DNA from: Fragilaria crotonensis
Lineage: Eukaryota > Bacillariophyta > Fragilariophyceae > Fragilariales > Fragilariaceae
Assembly: GCA_022925895.1 (NCBI GenBank)
Contig: JAKSYS010000022.1
Location: 124,001 to 188,000 of the forward strand
Reading direction: 5' to 3'
Length of the DNA stretch: 64,000 nt
Positions 24,124 to 35,322 of this stretch are shown here, piece after piece. Under the pieces are notes generated by a model. It did not search any database. It had not been told where the DNA came from and saw nothing but the letters and a program-made list of their open reading frames with translations. Made by a program: the position numbers and the translations under genes. Every line of letters begins with the position of its first letter. The first letter of the stretch is position 1.

Positions 24124-26798
24124 TACGTCTCCCCGGCGTCAGGTGTGCGGTCTGTTTTGTATTGGGCACTTGGATCCTGATCGTGTTTGGGGTTGTGGTC
24201 TTTGGTGATAGAGTTCAAGTGGCTCTGGTTGCGCCTCCTTTTACCTTTCTTCTTCCGCGGAGATGTTCCATGTTTTGCTGTGTCTAGTGATTGAACCGAC
24301 ATGGTGTCCGATTGGGAGCTTGTCGTTGATGAGTCGGAATCGTGAGCGACGAGATCGGTATTTCTGTTTATTGCCATGGAGTGGATAATCTGTGTCATGT
24401 TTGCAAATGCGTCTCGGAATTCTGCTGCCTGTGTTGCCGCCTCTTGTCTCATGCTTAGGAGATTATCGTTTGTTTCTCGCCGCAATTCTAGAACGTTCTG
24501 AGAGGTGTCTTTACAGAAAGCCATCGTTGTGAGTACGCGGCCTTCCAGTTCGTCAAAACGAGTGTTCATTCTTAGAAACTCCGCTTGGTGCAGTCGGGTG
24601 TCAATGTTTTGTTGTCGTATAGCGTTTTCAAGGTCTTGGAATCGCTGTTGTGTGGCAAGGGATTTTGTCATCAGAGAGCTTGTTGTGTTTGTGTCTGTGA
24701 TGGAATGTTGAGTGTTGTCCAGTCGGTTTTGAGTGTCGGTTTTGTTTTGGAAGCGTGGCGAGAGGTCTGGAAAAGCCTGTGTTACTGTTGCGGAGCGTTG
24801 TGGGTTGTCTTGCTTGCTTGTGTTTGGTGGTCGATATGCGTTCATGTTTTGTGATTGTGGGGGTTTCCTGATCGACGCCGGTGCGTTTGTCCAGGTTGTT
24901 GCTGGACTCATGCCTTTGATTAGATCGAGATTGTGGTGTGCCGCCTCCGTTGGAACATAAATTTCCGCTGGGTGTGCCTGTGTTATTCGTTTCAAAAAGT
25001 TGTCCTCTCGCATGCTGTACGGGGATATGCTCTCTTTGTATGCGATGAGAGCGGCTCGTGCCATATTAACCTTGTCCACTGGCACCAATAGTTGGGCCCG
25101 TTGATTGTCTCCACCGTTTTCAGCGTCGCATTGGAGACTGTTACCGTCGGCGTCTGTCAATGTTTTTGCCCACATCCTTGCTGTCCGCAGTATATTCCCT
25201 TCCTTTCGGTGCTCCGTCCTCACTCTGTCTAGGTTTTGGACTACCGGGGAGAGGGAGAGGCTTCGTAAGTTCGCCACGAAGTCGGCGTGTGTTTGGAACA
25301 CAGCATCAACCTCTTCGGTTTCCATTTTCGACAATAGGAGGCGTCCAAGAAAGACTGATGTGTCTTTTCCATTCAGATGCGCGGAAAGGATTTCAGTGAG
25401 AGCCCCGACGTGATTTTCTCCGCATTTGACTACCAGATGGGGTACTGCTTTTCCTGTTGGTGTTTTCCTGATGAGCGATAGGTCAAAGAATGGGGTGGCA
25501 GGGGGAAGTTTACGGCGGAGTTCTTTGAGGTAGAATAGGCGATGGGTGAGTGTTGGATGTTTGTAGAAGATAAATCCAGCTGTCGTGATTGCACCGCTGT
25601 CACTCGATGCGTTTGAGAGGCTGAGATCCACGTGGTGGTGATCCAGATTTCTTCGTGTTTCCGGATTTTTTAACCATTCTCTTGGTCCGGCGGTTAGGCA
25701 GAGTCTGAAGCTGAAGATGAACATTTTGGATGAGCTGATGGGGATCGTTTGCAGGCCGAGGTACTCAGGTAGGTTGTCTGGCGTCAAATCGATAAAGGGA
25801 ATGGCTGGTGCTGCCCCGGGTGCTGTTTTCCACGGATAGATGACTGCTCCAGTTGCGGTGCCTAGGATGTAGTGTACCAGGTCGGTTGCTTCGTAATTCC
25901 AGAGGTTTGAGTCCTCTAGGAGTTCGTCGTACTTTGTCGGCTTCCACTTGACTGTGATCCTGAGGGTGCCATCATTTATCCTTACAAAGGCATTCTCGAT
26001 TGTTGTGTCGATGTCATCGTCTTTATTGCTGTGAGCATCGGCGCCGGATTCTTCAGTCGGGTTTGCTGTTGTGGGTTTCGCTGTTTGTTGTTGTTTTTGC
26101 CGTTCTGGAGAAGTGGGGAGTGGGGTTTGGGTTGCGTCTTTGTTTGGCCTCATTTTCTGCTTTCCGCCTACCAGTTTCCAATCTGCGATCGCGGGGAGTT
26201 TGGAGTCCATCTCCGAATCAAAGAGCTCCATAAAATCTGGTTCTTCATAGTTGAGTCGGGCGTTTCGTGGATCAGAGGTGTCAGGAGATATGGCAGACGG
26301 CATAGTGTTTAGAAGAAATGGTCTGGCGATGTCGATCGCCCAACGCTCGAGTTTCGGTGGCATGTCAAGAGCTCTGTTGAGATGATAAGAATACACGTTC
26401 CAAATAAATGTCAGTGCATCCATTTCGTTTTCCTTCATTCTTTCCCACTGAGTTTCGAATTGAAAGCAGTGATCATAGGCATGATATCCAAGGGTGATGT
26501 ATCTTTCCCATGTTGATGCGTTGCCGACCTTCTGATATGCTGAGTCATTTTCCTTGCGTAGGGTCATAGTTGTGCCGTTTATGAACGTTTCGGGGAATTG
26601 TCTCGGGGTTTCGATCCAGTCTTCTGTGTTGAACGCGTACTTTGGGTCAGTGAGATCAATGCCATTGGGATGGCTGCCAAGGGGCGGTGGAGGTCCCGTT
26701 CCATTGGACATGGTGGTACGTGACAACTTCTTACAGTCGCTACGTAAAAACGGTTGACGGACGGTTCGTTATTCTCGAATTATTTAGTAATAAATTGT
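18145..26798 (-). mobile_element. APE-type LINE (non-LTR retrotransposon) nested in copia C
   Basis: An 8654-bp element on the minus strand. It has a short 5' UTR of about 72 bp, ORF1, and ORF2 (endonuclease, RT, RNase H-like, zinc motif), and its 3' end lies next to the left TSD copy. LINEs transpose by target-primed reverse transcription, which yields variable TSDs like this one. It appears full length. ORF2 has a few frame breaks. Confidence 0.93.
24123..26726 (-). CDS. LINE ORF1 protein (867 aa)
   Basis: Intact from ATG 26726 (MSRTTMSNGTGPPP) to TAA 24125-24123. It is the presumptive RNA-binding partner of ORF2, by position. No CCHC knuckle or RRM is obvious. Residues of about 690-800 form a likely coiled coil (LENAIRQQNIDTRLHQAEFL and following heptads), and the C-terminus is strongly basic (PRKKKGKRRRNQ). 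A charged, disordered linker lies near residues 205-245. No named domain was recognised in the first 600 residues. Translation of ORF2 probably depends on this ORF because the stop and start overlap. Confidence 0.85.
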   Translation of the reverse strand: MSRTTMSNGTGPPPPLGSHPNGIDLTDPKYAFNTEDWIETPRQFPETFINGTTMTLRKENDSAYQKVGNASTWERYITLGYHAYDHCFQFETQWERMKENEMDALTFIWNVYSYHLNRALDMPPKLERWAIDIARPFLLNTMPSAISPDTSDPRNARLNYEEPDFMELFDSEMDSKLPAIADWKLVGGKQKMRPNKDATQTPLPTSPERQKQQQTAKPTTANPTEESGADAHSNKDDDIDTTIENAFVRINDGTLRITVKWKPTKYDELLEDSNLWNYEATDLVHYILGTATGAVIYPWKTAPGAAPAIPFIDLTPDNLPEYLGLQTIPISSSKMFIFSFRLCLTAGPREWLKNPETRRNLDHHHVDLSLSNASSDSGAITTAGFIFYKHPTLTHRLFYLKELRRKLPPATPFFDLSLIRKTPTGKAVPHLVVKCGENHVGALTEILSAHLNGKDTSVFLGRLLLSKMETEEVDAVFQTHADFVANLRSLSLSPVVQNLDRVRTEHRKEGNILRTARMWAKTLTDADGNSLQCDAENGGDNQRAQLLVPVDKVNMARAALIAYKESISPYSMREDNFLKRITQAHPAEIYVPTEAAHHNLDLIKGMSPATTWTNAPASIRKPPQSQNMNAYRPPNTSKQDNPQRSATVTQAFPDLSPRFQNKTDTQNRLDNTQHSITDTNTTSSLMTKSLATQQRFQDLENAIRQQNIDTRLHQAEFLRMNTRFDELEGRVLTTMAFCKDTSQNVLELRRETNDNLLSMRQEAATQAAEFRDAFANMTQIIHSMAINRNTDLVAHDSDSSTTSSQSDTMSVQSLDTAKHGTSPRKKKGKRRRNQSHLNSITKDHNPKHDQDPSAQYKTDRTPDAGET

Positions 26799-26813
26799 CC
26801 TGCCTTCATATTG

Positions 26814-29800
26814 GTCCCCGTCCGCACACAGAACGCAAGAGGTGCCTTCCGCAGACTTTGGTAGCTCCATGCCAGACATCCAGCTCCATGCTTATTGTCT
26901 AGTCTTGCCCCTCTGGAAATTATATCCAATCTTAATTCTGCCACAGCACCATTCTACTTACAGTTCCCCAACATTGCAGCGTTGAAATTAATGGTATTGT
27001 CCCCTTCTGACTTAAAGTAATACCCATCACCCTTTGATGGAGCCTCTTTAATCTGCCATGGGTCAACAATTTCCTACAACAACAAGGAACAATTCTGTCC
27101 CCCAGTTGACATCATCATGGGACAGCAAATCCTCCCCAAAGCAATGCATAACGAGGAACGGTTGCCGTCTTTCCATCTGGGAGGACATTCTCACGCAGAT
27201 AGCAATCAATGATGGCTTTCAATGATGCCTGTAAGTCAGCAGTGGACCATCATAGTCTCACGTCTCACCTCACCCAATGACATGTGCTCTCATGGCATAT
27301 CAGTCTTGGATGGTAACACCGCCTCGGCGGTAAAACAATCACTGTTGAATTCGAGAGTGTGGCCATTAGTCTCCTCTTTGAGGAATTCGAGAGTGTGGCC
27401 ATCAGTCTCCTCTTTGAGTCATCTACCTTCTCAGCCTCCAACAACTTCAATCTTCAACATTGAAGATATCATCAGGGTCCCCAAGCATGGAGTCCACTAG
27501 TTCTGGGTCGACGACCGCGTCAACTTCGAGTCGTCCCCATTTTTGGAGAAATTATCGTTGTCCCTCGACTCATCGGCAAAAGCTTTGCGTCAGGGTTGAA
27601 AAGATCATCTTCACCCAAAATCCTGACAAACTTTGAGCAATCACTGCACCTTGCTAACTACACTCAGCAGGATACAACAGAAATGCTTTAGCAACTCCAT
27701 CCAATCCACTGACAGAAGAACTCCTGCTCGTTCAGAGAGCTGCAGCAAGGTCCATATACAAGACTGGAACAGAACATACTGGGTGTTTCCAACTTTGGCC
27801 GCAGTAGATTCCCATCAATACATTAATGGAAACCAGCATTTGATACCACCAGACTTTTGGCGCCATTTGCTGCTTTCTGTCATTGCGTTGGGTACCTTTG
27901 GTGCCATGCAACAACTCAAATCCTTTCAAACTCGCTCCAGGTGCTTAATCCTGACTCTGCTTGATAGGACTGAAGCCTGTAGTATACCATCAGTATGTGG
28001 AACTGCCAACTGACATAACTTTGCAAGATTCTGATGAAGCAAGTGCCTTTGGGATACCCACTCATTGGGTTGATGACATCAATACAACCATTGCTGAGAT
28101 AATCACACCTTTGACCACTCATGAGCACTTGTGCAGCCATGTCCCCAGTCAGTAATCAGATTCAAAAGATAAGAGAAACAACATCCCAGCCATGTTGACA
28201 ATCAGAAGACCAGGCAACCAAGCATCTGGTGCACTTCTTCTTTCATCCAATATGCAAGACCGGTAACAAGTTGTCTCATGATGCAACGTTTTCTCAACAG
28301 TATTGGGCCAGCTCAATTCCATTCTGACCGAGTGCTTGCTAATGAAAAGGGTTGACAGCTCCTCCCTTACCGAGAGAACAATCGACATTTGGCTCATTAC
28401 ATCCGGCGGCAGGTAGTCAACTTTGCCTACTTATCCGGACAAGCCATCTCCAGCAACCTCATCCTCTGTTGTAAGGCCACAAAACAGTCCACGGAGGGCC
28501 ATCCTCTGGAGTGATGTGGTTATGCACAATACACAGAGATTCTGCCACAGAAACCAACCTTGATGCAATCCGCACATGATCAGTTGCCAACAACATTTCA
28601 GCAACACGTGCATGTTTCCTCCTTTTTGGCAAACTTATCAAAAAAGATCACAGCACATCTGTGAAACCAATGCAACAAGATGAAAACAAGCAGCTCATGC
28701 ACTGTGACAAGATACCATTAAGGGATATGGAACACACAGCATTTGGGTTGGAGAAGAAAATGCAAAGCTTGGCATCAAAGTGGTCAGGTCCATCCTGGAC
28801 TTTGACATCGTTGCATGAAAACAATGGTTGGGGTTCAGCAGAGCCACATAACTCAGTCCCCAAAATACAGAGCCTCAGAACATTGAGGACAATGCAAACG
28901 TTGTCCATTCTCAGGGTTAGTCCACATAGTCACAACTAAGGCGATGGAAATTTCGTGTATGGGATACTGCTCACCATTGGGGTGCACAGTGGTCTGACAG
29001 CCTTTGTCAGAGACAAACAGGGCGTTGCACCTTGCAACTCATTCATCTGAAAATTGACAGCAAGTGGTAGAAGGAGTCCCAGCTTTGAGATCATTTAGTC
29101 CTCCTGACTTCAGGAGTACCTTAAAAGAACCTGTATAGATCAGGCTTGCTTTCTCCCTCTGCCATTCATTGGCAAAGGACCTACCATGCTCAGGAGCTCC
29201 ACGGCAATCGTCCCTTTGGCATCCTCAAGGGGTTCATCCTCCTGAGCTTACACTGCCGCAAAACATTGTTGTCAGTGCCAGACGTGCCTTCTTGCCCTCC
29301 TTTGGTATGCCATCACAGAGCTGCTTGTCGACCGCCTTTCCATAAGGCTTCAAGTTGTTGCAATCCTTTGGCAACAGAAATTGCTCCTGAGTGACTCACA
29401 TCCCACTCCTTGGCACCCTGATCTTCCCTTGACTTCATCCTAGCATTCGTGGCCCATCAATCTTGGTCATATCTGCCAGCCTTGGCAAGCACAGAACCAT
29501 GCTATGGAACCTTAATACCCATTCATATGGGTATTTGTTCTTACAGCTCATGAATGCAGCTCCAAAATTTACAAAAACATTGAAGCCTTCCAAGGGAACC
29601 AGTCACTCCTCCTCCTCTACCATCTCAGGCTCCTCCAGGAATCCCAAGTCATTGTGCTCCTGTTGGTGCTGCCTGACTCCAACAGTGATTGACCACCAAA
29701 GGTGCACCAACATTCCACTTTGAACAGCAGGGCATACTCAGTGGCATTCATTGCACCCTCCTCAGTCCCTCTGCAGGCGGTTGCAGAGCAATTCCAGGCC

Positions 29801-31433
29801 TACAGATTCCAAGACAAAGAGACATGCTCCTGCACATTCATTGTGCTTTCCACTTGGAAACTAAGTAAGAGGTCATTCAGGATCATCTGGGGCAGAAGTG
29901 TAAGGCTATCAAGCACATGCTTGTTACCCAAACAAGAACAACTTGCGGTCCAATATGGGCGCAACAGCATGGTCATCATCAACCAAGAAGTCACTTGCCA
30001 TGTCAGTACCACATTTGGTTCCTTGCACTTCATCTTTGCCTAGGATGACTTTGTTCCTCTGAAGTCCCCATAACAACACACCTGTGCTTAGTAGGATGAG
30101 GAGCACTCGGTTCTTCCTACTTCAGCTAGCTCAACATTGAGTATGGCCTCAGTAGTTCCTTTGTTCCACCCCATGCTTGTTGGTAAAGCAACTTATAAGA
30201 AGAATCATTTCTCCATATGCTGCAACAAGTTATGACTCGGGGTCAAAGGACCAGGAACAGGTTGGTTGTTGACATCAACATCAGCCTGCCTTGGGCCTCC
30301 ACCCGGGAAGAAACCAAATCCTTTTGTCAACACTTGGTAGGGGGTAGGGCACTTGTTAGTAGTAGGTTTTGGGTGCAATGAATTCCAATCTCATCAAGCA
30401 GTTAACACAACAGAACAGGAAGAAAACAAATGGGAAATGCTTTGAGGTTTGCCATGGTGAAAGAAAGTGGAGACAATAATTACCGGGCGTTTGGGGTTTT
30501 GTAGCAAAATCTGTGAAAAAGTGAGCTCAGAGCTTAGGGATTCATCCCCGGCGAGATACGTGAGATTCGGTATGTTCCCTACGTGGAAACATACTACCTG
30601 ACACCAATCGCACTTTTTCGATCGTGTCTGCTGTGAATACCGTTGCAAAATCGTCTAAGTAGACAATAGCCCCGACGACCGTAGCGAGATAAAATCTCGG
30701 GTTAATCGTGACAAACGTTCATCCGCACGAAGCAATACTTATGCCTCCGGGAAGACTCGCCAATCGGGACTCGCCAATGCGACATCCAATAAATCCCAAC
30801 GACCTAAGTACAAATTTCAAACGGGTACTCATAACAATCATTGTTATGCCCATGCGGGTTAACGTTCATGCAGGCATTCGTTGCCACAAACGTCAGTGAG
30901 TGCCACTCATACTTATGCCGACATGGCATATATGTCAGCGGTCATCAAATTCTTTAGACCAGAAAGCAATTATGCCGACCAAAGGGCATATTAAATTAAC
31001 ACTCATTGCTAATATGTCCAGCATACACTGGCCTATTGGGGGCCATACTGAACTTGACCATCTAAGTAAGCTCAACAGAGCAATTTTACTTAGGGCTCCG
31101 CGTACCCATGACGCGCCGCATCAAACATGAATAATTTAAGGAAACTTTTCCATGAAAATGCATCTTGATGAGGTCAATCCTCGTGCTTTACCGTCAACAT
31201 TGACATGCACCTCCCCACCATGGGGATTCAGGTCTCCTGCACTCCAGGGTTTTATACCACAACGCCGGCGGTGTCGTCACCGTCTCAACGATTGCCACTG
31301 AACGCTCGTGATGTGTGACCAACACAAGCAACGAACGCATTTGCGCAGAATCCGCAATCATGCTCTGATTGATCAGGTCAGAGCATCACTCAGCAACGCA
31401 GGTCATCTGCGAAGCGCTTGGGTCTGATAAACT
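26814..31433 (-). pseudogene. Copia C gag, protease and integrase remnant
   Basis: Collinear with copia A 9400-14534. It begins with the tract matching the copia A linker at about 9400 (gcagactttggtagctc against acagtctttgggagctc). Integrase/protease vestiges lie at about 27450-29100 (compare 28560-28630 with copia A 11270-11345). gag vestiges lie at about 29250-30420 and the leader at about 30430-31420. There are many stops. A 36-bp tandem duplication (aattcgagagtgtggcca units) sits at 27348-27419. Confidence 0.78.
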
Positions 31434-31714
31434 AAGTAAAATCTCTCGCAAGTGCGGCAAATCCGCCATTGCCAAAGACCAACTCTAAACAATATAGTAA
31501 TCATCTAGATGCGGCATGCAACTTGATTAATTACAAAAAGAGTGAGCTTATCAATCTAATCTCAGTCCTGACCCGGTTGGAGGGCTTCTCCCACCGGTCA
31601 TCCTAGCGAGATGTTCCCAAACATTCCAAGACTAACCAAGACCGGCATAAGTCCTAAGCTCGTCTGTCTTGTCTGTTTGTCCGAATATCCTGCACTCATG
31701 GCAGAATCTATTCA
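31434..31714 (-). repeat. Copia C 5' LTR (281 bp)
   Basis: Pairs with 16134-16415. The candidate primer-binding site gggtctgataaac (plus strand) abuts it at 31421-31433, and the TSD tcac follows at 31715-31718. Confidence 0.9.
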
Positions 31715-31718
31715 TCAC

Positions 31719-32194
31719 AATTGTCAATTTTTCATATTTTAGTGTCACTCATCTTTTTACTTCTACTGCACATATTTTTGCACGATGATGATGATTGACC
31801 ATGACACATTTTTACCCGCCGTCGTCATGATGTCACATACACCGTGCTGAACAAATATCAGTAGTCAGAACGACGGTACTCACTACAACAACAATACAAC
31901 ACAACATGGCAATCAGTACAGCAGTACTTTTTGCACATCACTTCCTCTGCCCGTCAATAGTATGTGCACGTCTGAGTCTACTGTTACTGTACATAACGAT
32001 AAACTATTAGACAGTGCCCACTATACGACAAGCAATATTTCTACTAGTCAGTCTCTTGCACATTTATGTAGCAATAAAAACCCCGAAATCTATTTTACGT
32101 ACTGCCGCTCTTCCCGTGTCTAGAGGAACTCAACCCATACGGTAGTGCCATACTCGGTATTGGAGTACACACTACTGCCGTACCAGCTTCCCAC
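31719..32194. other. Intergenic, no gene seen
   Basis: AT-rich, with only short frames. I saw no repeats beyond short tact/acta strings. Confidence 0.4.
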
Positions 32195-33189
32195 TCATCG
32201 TTGTGAAAAATACTGTCGAATAGACTTTACGCCTTGAATCGCCTTGTCTTTTGCCCCTTTGATACTTGCTTTTGCCAGAGGACCATGAATTCCTAACCAG
32301 TTGCTATTGAACCAAGGTGGTTTATCCACGTGAGCATTCATATCCGAATACAGTAATTCCTGAACGTTTGGCTCCATCAGCGCTTTCTTGTCATAAATGT
32401 CACGTAGGTCGCGTTGAATGTTTCGGACTTCTGCTATGGCTTGTTGACTAACCGTTGCTCCATGGAGTTCTTGATTCCTAAGGTTCCATAAGAGGCGCCA
32501 TTGATCCCATATCTCTCCAATAATGGTTACCTGCCACCGAGTACCTGTCCAAGCATTTTCCCCCTTGTCTCCGACGTGCGTGAGTAAAACTCGTCTTGAA
32601 GATGACTCCATTCAAAGAAAAATCTACCCAGAAAACATGGCGCCAACCCACTTCATTTTGATGACAAATAAGCCGATGTACATCTTGCGGAAACTTATCG
32701 GAACTCAACAGAAACTGATCGCCCTGGGTTAGCCATCCGCTGATCCCCCCCGATTAATACCCGTGTAAGTAAGGACCTGGTACCGAGCAACTTGCACTTG
32801 GCCTTTAGGGCCTCTACCATATCTTTTCTCCAGGTCACCCTAGACTTTCCGTCGCACATTAAGATATGTTGCCAATCTTCACATGCGCGTTTACGTGCGG
32901 GGCATAGCAATCGCACTTGGTCATTCCAAAATTGTCGTTTCCCTGTGGGCAATATTCCGTGAACTAATTTGATGTAGTGGGCCTGATGCTGTAGCTGCTT
33001 TTTCAAACTTTCGCTGTGAGCCTGCCAATTAATCAACCTGCATACTTGTGGATTCCATCCGTTCTGTTCACAGATGTATGTCATCAAGGGTTCATATGTA
33101 GCTTGGAGTTGTAGAGCGGCGCCGTACATTAATGTAGCAATAGAACAACAGATAGTACATGTATTGTTATCTGTAGCGGTAGACAGCAT
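32195..33189 (-). pseudogene. 3' end of a second, degraded LINE ORF2
   Basis: Three overlapping minus-strand frames (32695-33189, 32478-32708, 32195-32611) join into one C-terminal region by two frameshifts. Features are KLVHGILPTGKRQFW, then a cysteine/histidine motif (C-x6-C-E-D-x2-H-x3-C), then NEVGWRHVF, then LLWNLRNQELHG. The same order occurs in the nested LINE (CPLC...HHFLHC, TLIGWHHLL, DLWLGRNEILH) but sequence identity is low, so this is another lineage. The 5' part (RT, endonuclease) is missing, consistent with 5' truncation at insertion. Confidence 0.72.
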
Positions 33190-34062
33190 TGTATTGCTGT
33201 ACCATCTATAGTCTATAGATACACTAAGCAGTAGTCAGTGTCATACTAGACACTTACCTACTGGGGGCGTGCCCCGTAATGGTCCCGTCCTCGTTCTTAA
33301 CCCGAACCCTATGCCAACCCTGCGCTTCGACAGGTTCCGTTGACCCGAACCCTATCCCTTTCTCCTACTGACTACTGTAAGGAACTTCCATCCACAGAGG
33401 AGAAGCCTGAGATTCGTATGATTCAGGTATAAACCTTAAATGAAATTTAATTTGTATGCATATATAATAATTCAGCTCGACATGATACGTCGGCTCCCGA
33501 TTACTGATTCTCCGTTTTGATCAGACAACAATAGATATTTAAATTCAAAACACAAGCAAAAAACAGTGGCGCCAAGACGAAACCCACCGGCACTTAAATT
33601 GAAACGGTTCTGCGTTTGTGTCGAGGCGCATTTAAGGCCTCACATTTAAAATATACTACGCTGTTATTAGAGTCGTCACGTAAGGTACAATACTAAAGTT
33701 TCAAACTAGTAGGACTCTCCATGCACAGCGCAATGTTAATATTTGAAATTCGAACTCAAGGCGGCAACTGGCCTTAATTGCCGTCGAAATGCTCATGTCG
33801 CAGAGTGAATTTCACCCTCTATGGTCGGGACCTCGTGACAATCTTGAATGCGTGTGTTTTTCTATGATAGTGCGCTATAAGTGGATTGTACATGTACCAC
33901 ACTAGTGAGGTACATGAACTAGTAGGACTCTCCACTCTCCACATGGAATAAATGGCAAACTTATTTGTCGGGGGTTACTTAACCATTTCAACATATCTTC
34001 AAAAATTTGGAGCTCTTCACTATATCGATCTCTTCTAAAGAACGCAACGACGACAAACAACC
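33190..34062. other. Upstream region of the membrane protein gene
   Basis: No gene was found. An 18-bp direct repeat, aactagtaggactctcca, lies at 33704-33721 and 33917-33934, the second copy about 130 bp before the ATG at 34063. acccgaaccctat is also repeated, at about 33301 and 33343. These are candidate regulatory repeats only. Confidence 0.5.
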
Positions 34063-35322
34063 ATGAACTTAGTTGCTGTCGTATCGATGATTGCTGCGAC
34101 GCTTATTCCTTCTGTGAAAGCTAGAGTTGGCACAAAAGAAGTCTCATTCGGTGCTATGCGCCTCGAACTACACTCGACGTCCTCGTCTGAAGCTAGCCCT
34201 CTACTTGCTGAATTGGTAACCCGAACATCCACCTTTCTCGACAAGAAGTTACAAACGTACTTTTCGGAAAGTCTCTTTGATGAATACTACAGTCACACAG
34301 TTCTGAGAGTCGTCGATTTCAAAATCGAGCAAACAGATGACTTGCTGTATTCGACAATCGTCGATTTTGGTGGGTCGTCCTTCTTTGGAAGCGTTCCACT
34401 GCCAGGTGCCGGGTTCATTATTTCTCTATTCAAAGATGCCTTTCAGGGAGACTCACGCCAAGATTATGTCAGGGATCTGCAGTCATCTAATATCCCGTTC
34501 CTGACAGATGTTTCGTACTTGGTGGTTGAGATGAACAACCAAGTGATTGCAAGCGAAGACGTGACCAACAACGATTCGTCTGGAAGCAGTTTCTTATCAA
34601 CTGAAAGCATGGCGCTCATTATCGCAGGAGCATCATTGGCTGCGCTCGCCTTCTGCCTGGCAGCTGTTGTCTTTTTCTGTTATAAAAGGAGCGAGAAGGC
34701 CTCAAAACTTCGCGTCACGACAATTCAGTCCAATCAAGATACCTTCGAAGATCTAGAGTATCCTGCGTATTCTCCCTCACCGGTCCCTTCTATTTGCTCG
34801 CAGGAGTCAAGCAAATTCACCCACAATTCCCGCTCTATTTATACCTCTACTAGTTCACTTTCTGCACTCACAATGGATACAAATACAATATCATCGCACT
34901 TCTCCTCCCTCAACGTGGACAATGAGAACGGAATCGATATTGGCGCCTGGACGCGACAAAACACTATAAGTCCAATGACTCCAGCTCCCTTCGGACATGA
35001 TATCTCCGCTATCGAGCCCAATGGTAAAGATTTGAGTCTTGTTATGGAGGGCATCGATGAAAACTTCACTCCGGAATCTCAGAAATCAACTAGGGCCTCT
35101 TTGACGAAATCTGCTCTACAGGATCTTGACGAGAAGATCATGAATGCTGACTGGAATCCGAGGAATCGCTTCAATGATTCATACGAGGAAGAAGCGGAGG
35201 TCTACGAAGTGAGCGACGATGGTGACGTGATTAGCGATCTCAAAAACTTGTCCCGGCAAATTGACAAGCATCGTGGGAGTACTGGGAGTGCAAAGCCTCA
35301 CTACAAAAGTAGTGATGATTAG
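34063..35322 (+). CDS. Single-pass type I membrane protein, unknown function (419 aa)
   Basis: One intact exon from ATG 34063 (preceded by caacc) to TAG 35322. Residues 1-21 look like a signal peptide (LVAVVSMIAATLIPSVKA). Residues of about 22-180 are a luminal or extracellular domain with one mixed alpha/beta pattern and no cysteine pairs of note. Residues of about 187-209 are a transmembrane helix (ALIIAGASLAALAFCLAAVV) followed by FFCYKRSEK, a cytoplasmic stop-transfer signal. The remaining 210 residues are acidic, Ser-rich and probably disordered. No kinase or lectin domain was recognised. It is the least disturbed host gene here and no transposon breaks it. The function is not inferred. 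Confidence 0.85.
   Translation: MNLVAVVSMIAATLIPSVKARVGTKEVSFGAMRLELHSTSSSEASPLLAELVTRTSTFLDKKLQTYFSESLFDEYYSHTVLRVVDFKIEQTDDLLYSTIVDFGGSSFFGSVPLPGAGFIISLFKDAFQGDSRQDYVRDLQSSNIPFLTDVSYLVVEMNNQVIASEDVTNNDSSGSSFLSTESMALIIAGASLAALAFCLAAVVFFCYKRSEKASKLRVTTIQSNQDTFEDLEYPAYSPSPVPSICSQESSKFTHNSRSIYTSTSSLSALTMDTNTISSHFSSLNVDNENGIDIGAWTRQNTISPMTPAPFGHDISAIEPNGKDLSLVMEGIDENFTPESQKSTRASLTKSALQDLDEKIMNADWNPRNRFNDSYEEEAEVYEVSDDGDVISDLKNLSRQIDKHRGSTGSAKPHYKSSDD

Larger units (their letters stand above)
16134..31714 (-). mobile_element. Copia C: older Ty1/copia element carrying a nested LINE
   Basis: LTRs at 16134-16415 and 31434-31714 are flanked by tcac at 16130-16133 and 31715-31718 (4-bp TSD). The LTRs differ at about five substitutions and one indel. 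Without the LINE and its duplicated target the element is about 6.9 kb, like copia A and B. Its interior is recognisable in the same order but full of stops, shifts and CpG losses. Confidence 0.9.

Noticed and set aside
18150-26800. Plus-strand frames across the LINE
   Set aside because: They are antisense shadows of ORF1 and ORF2, whose domains are clear on the minus strand.
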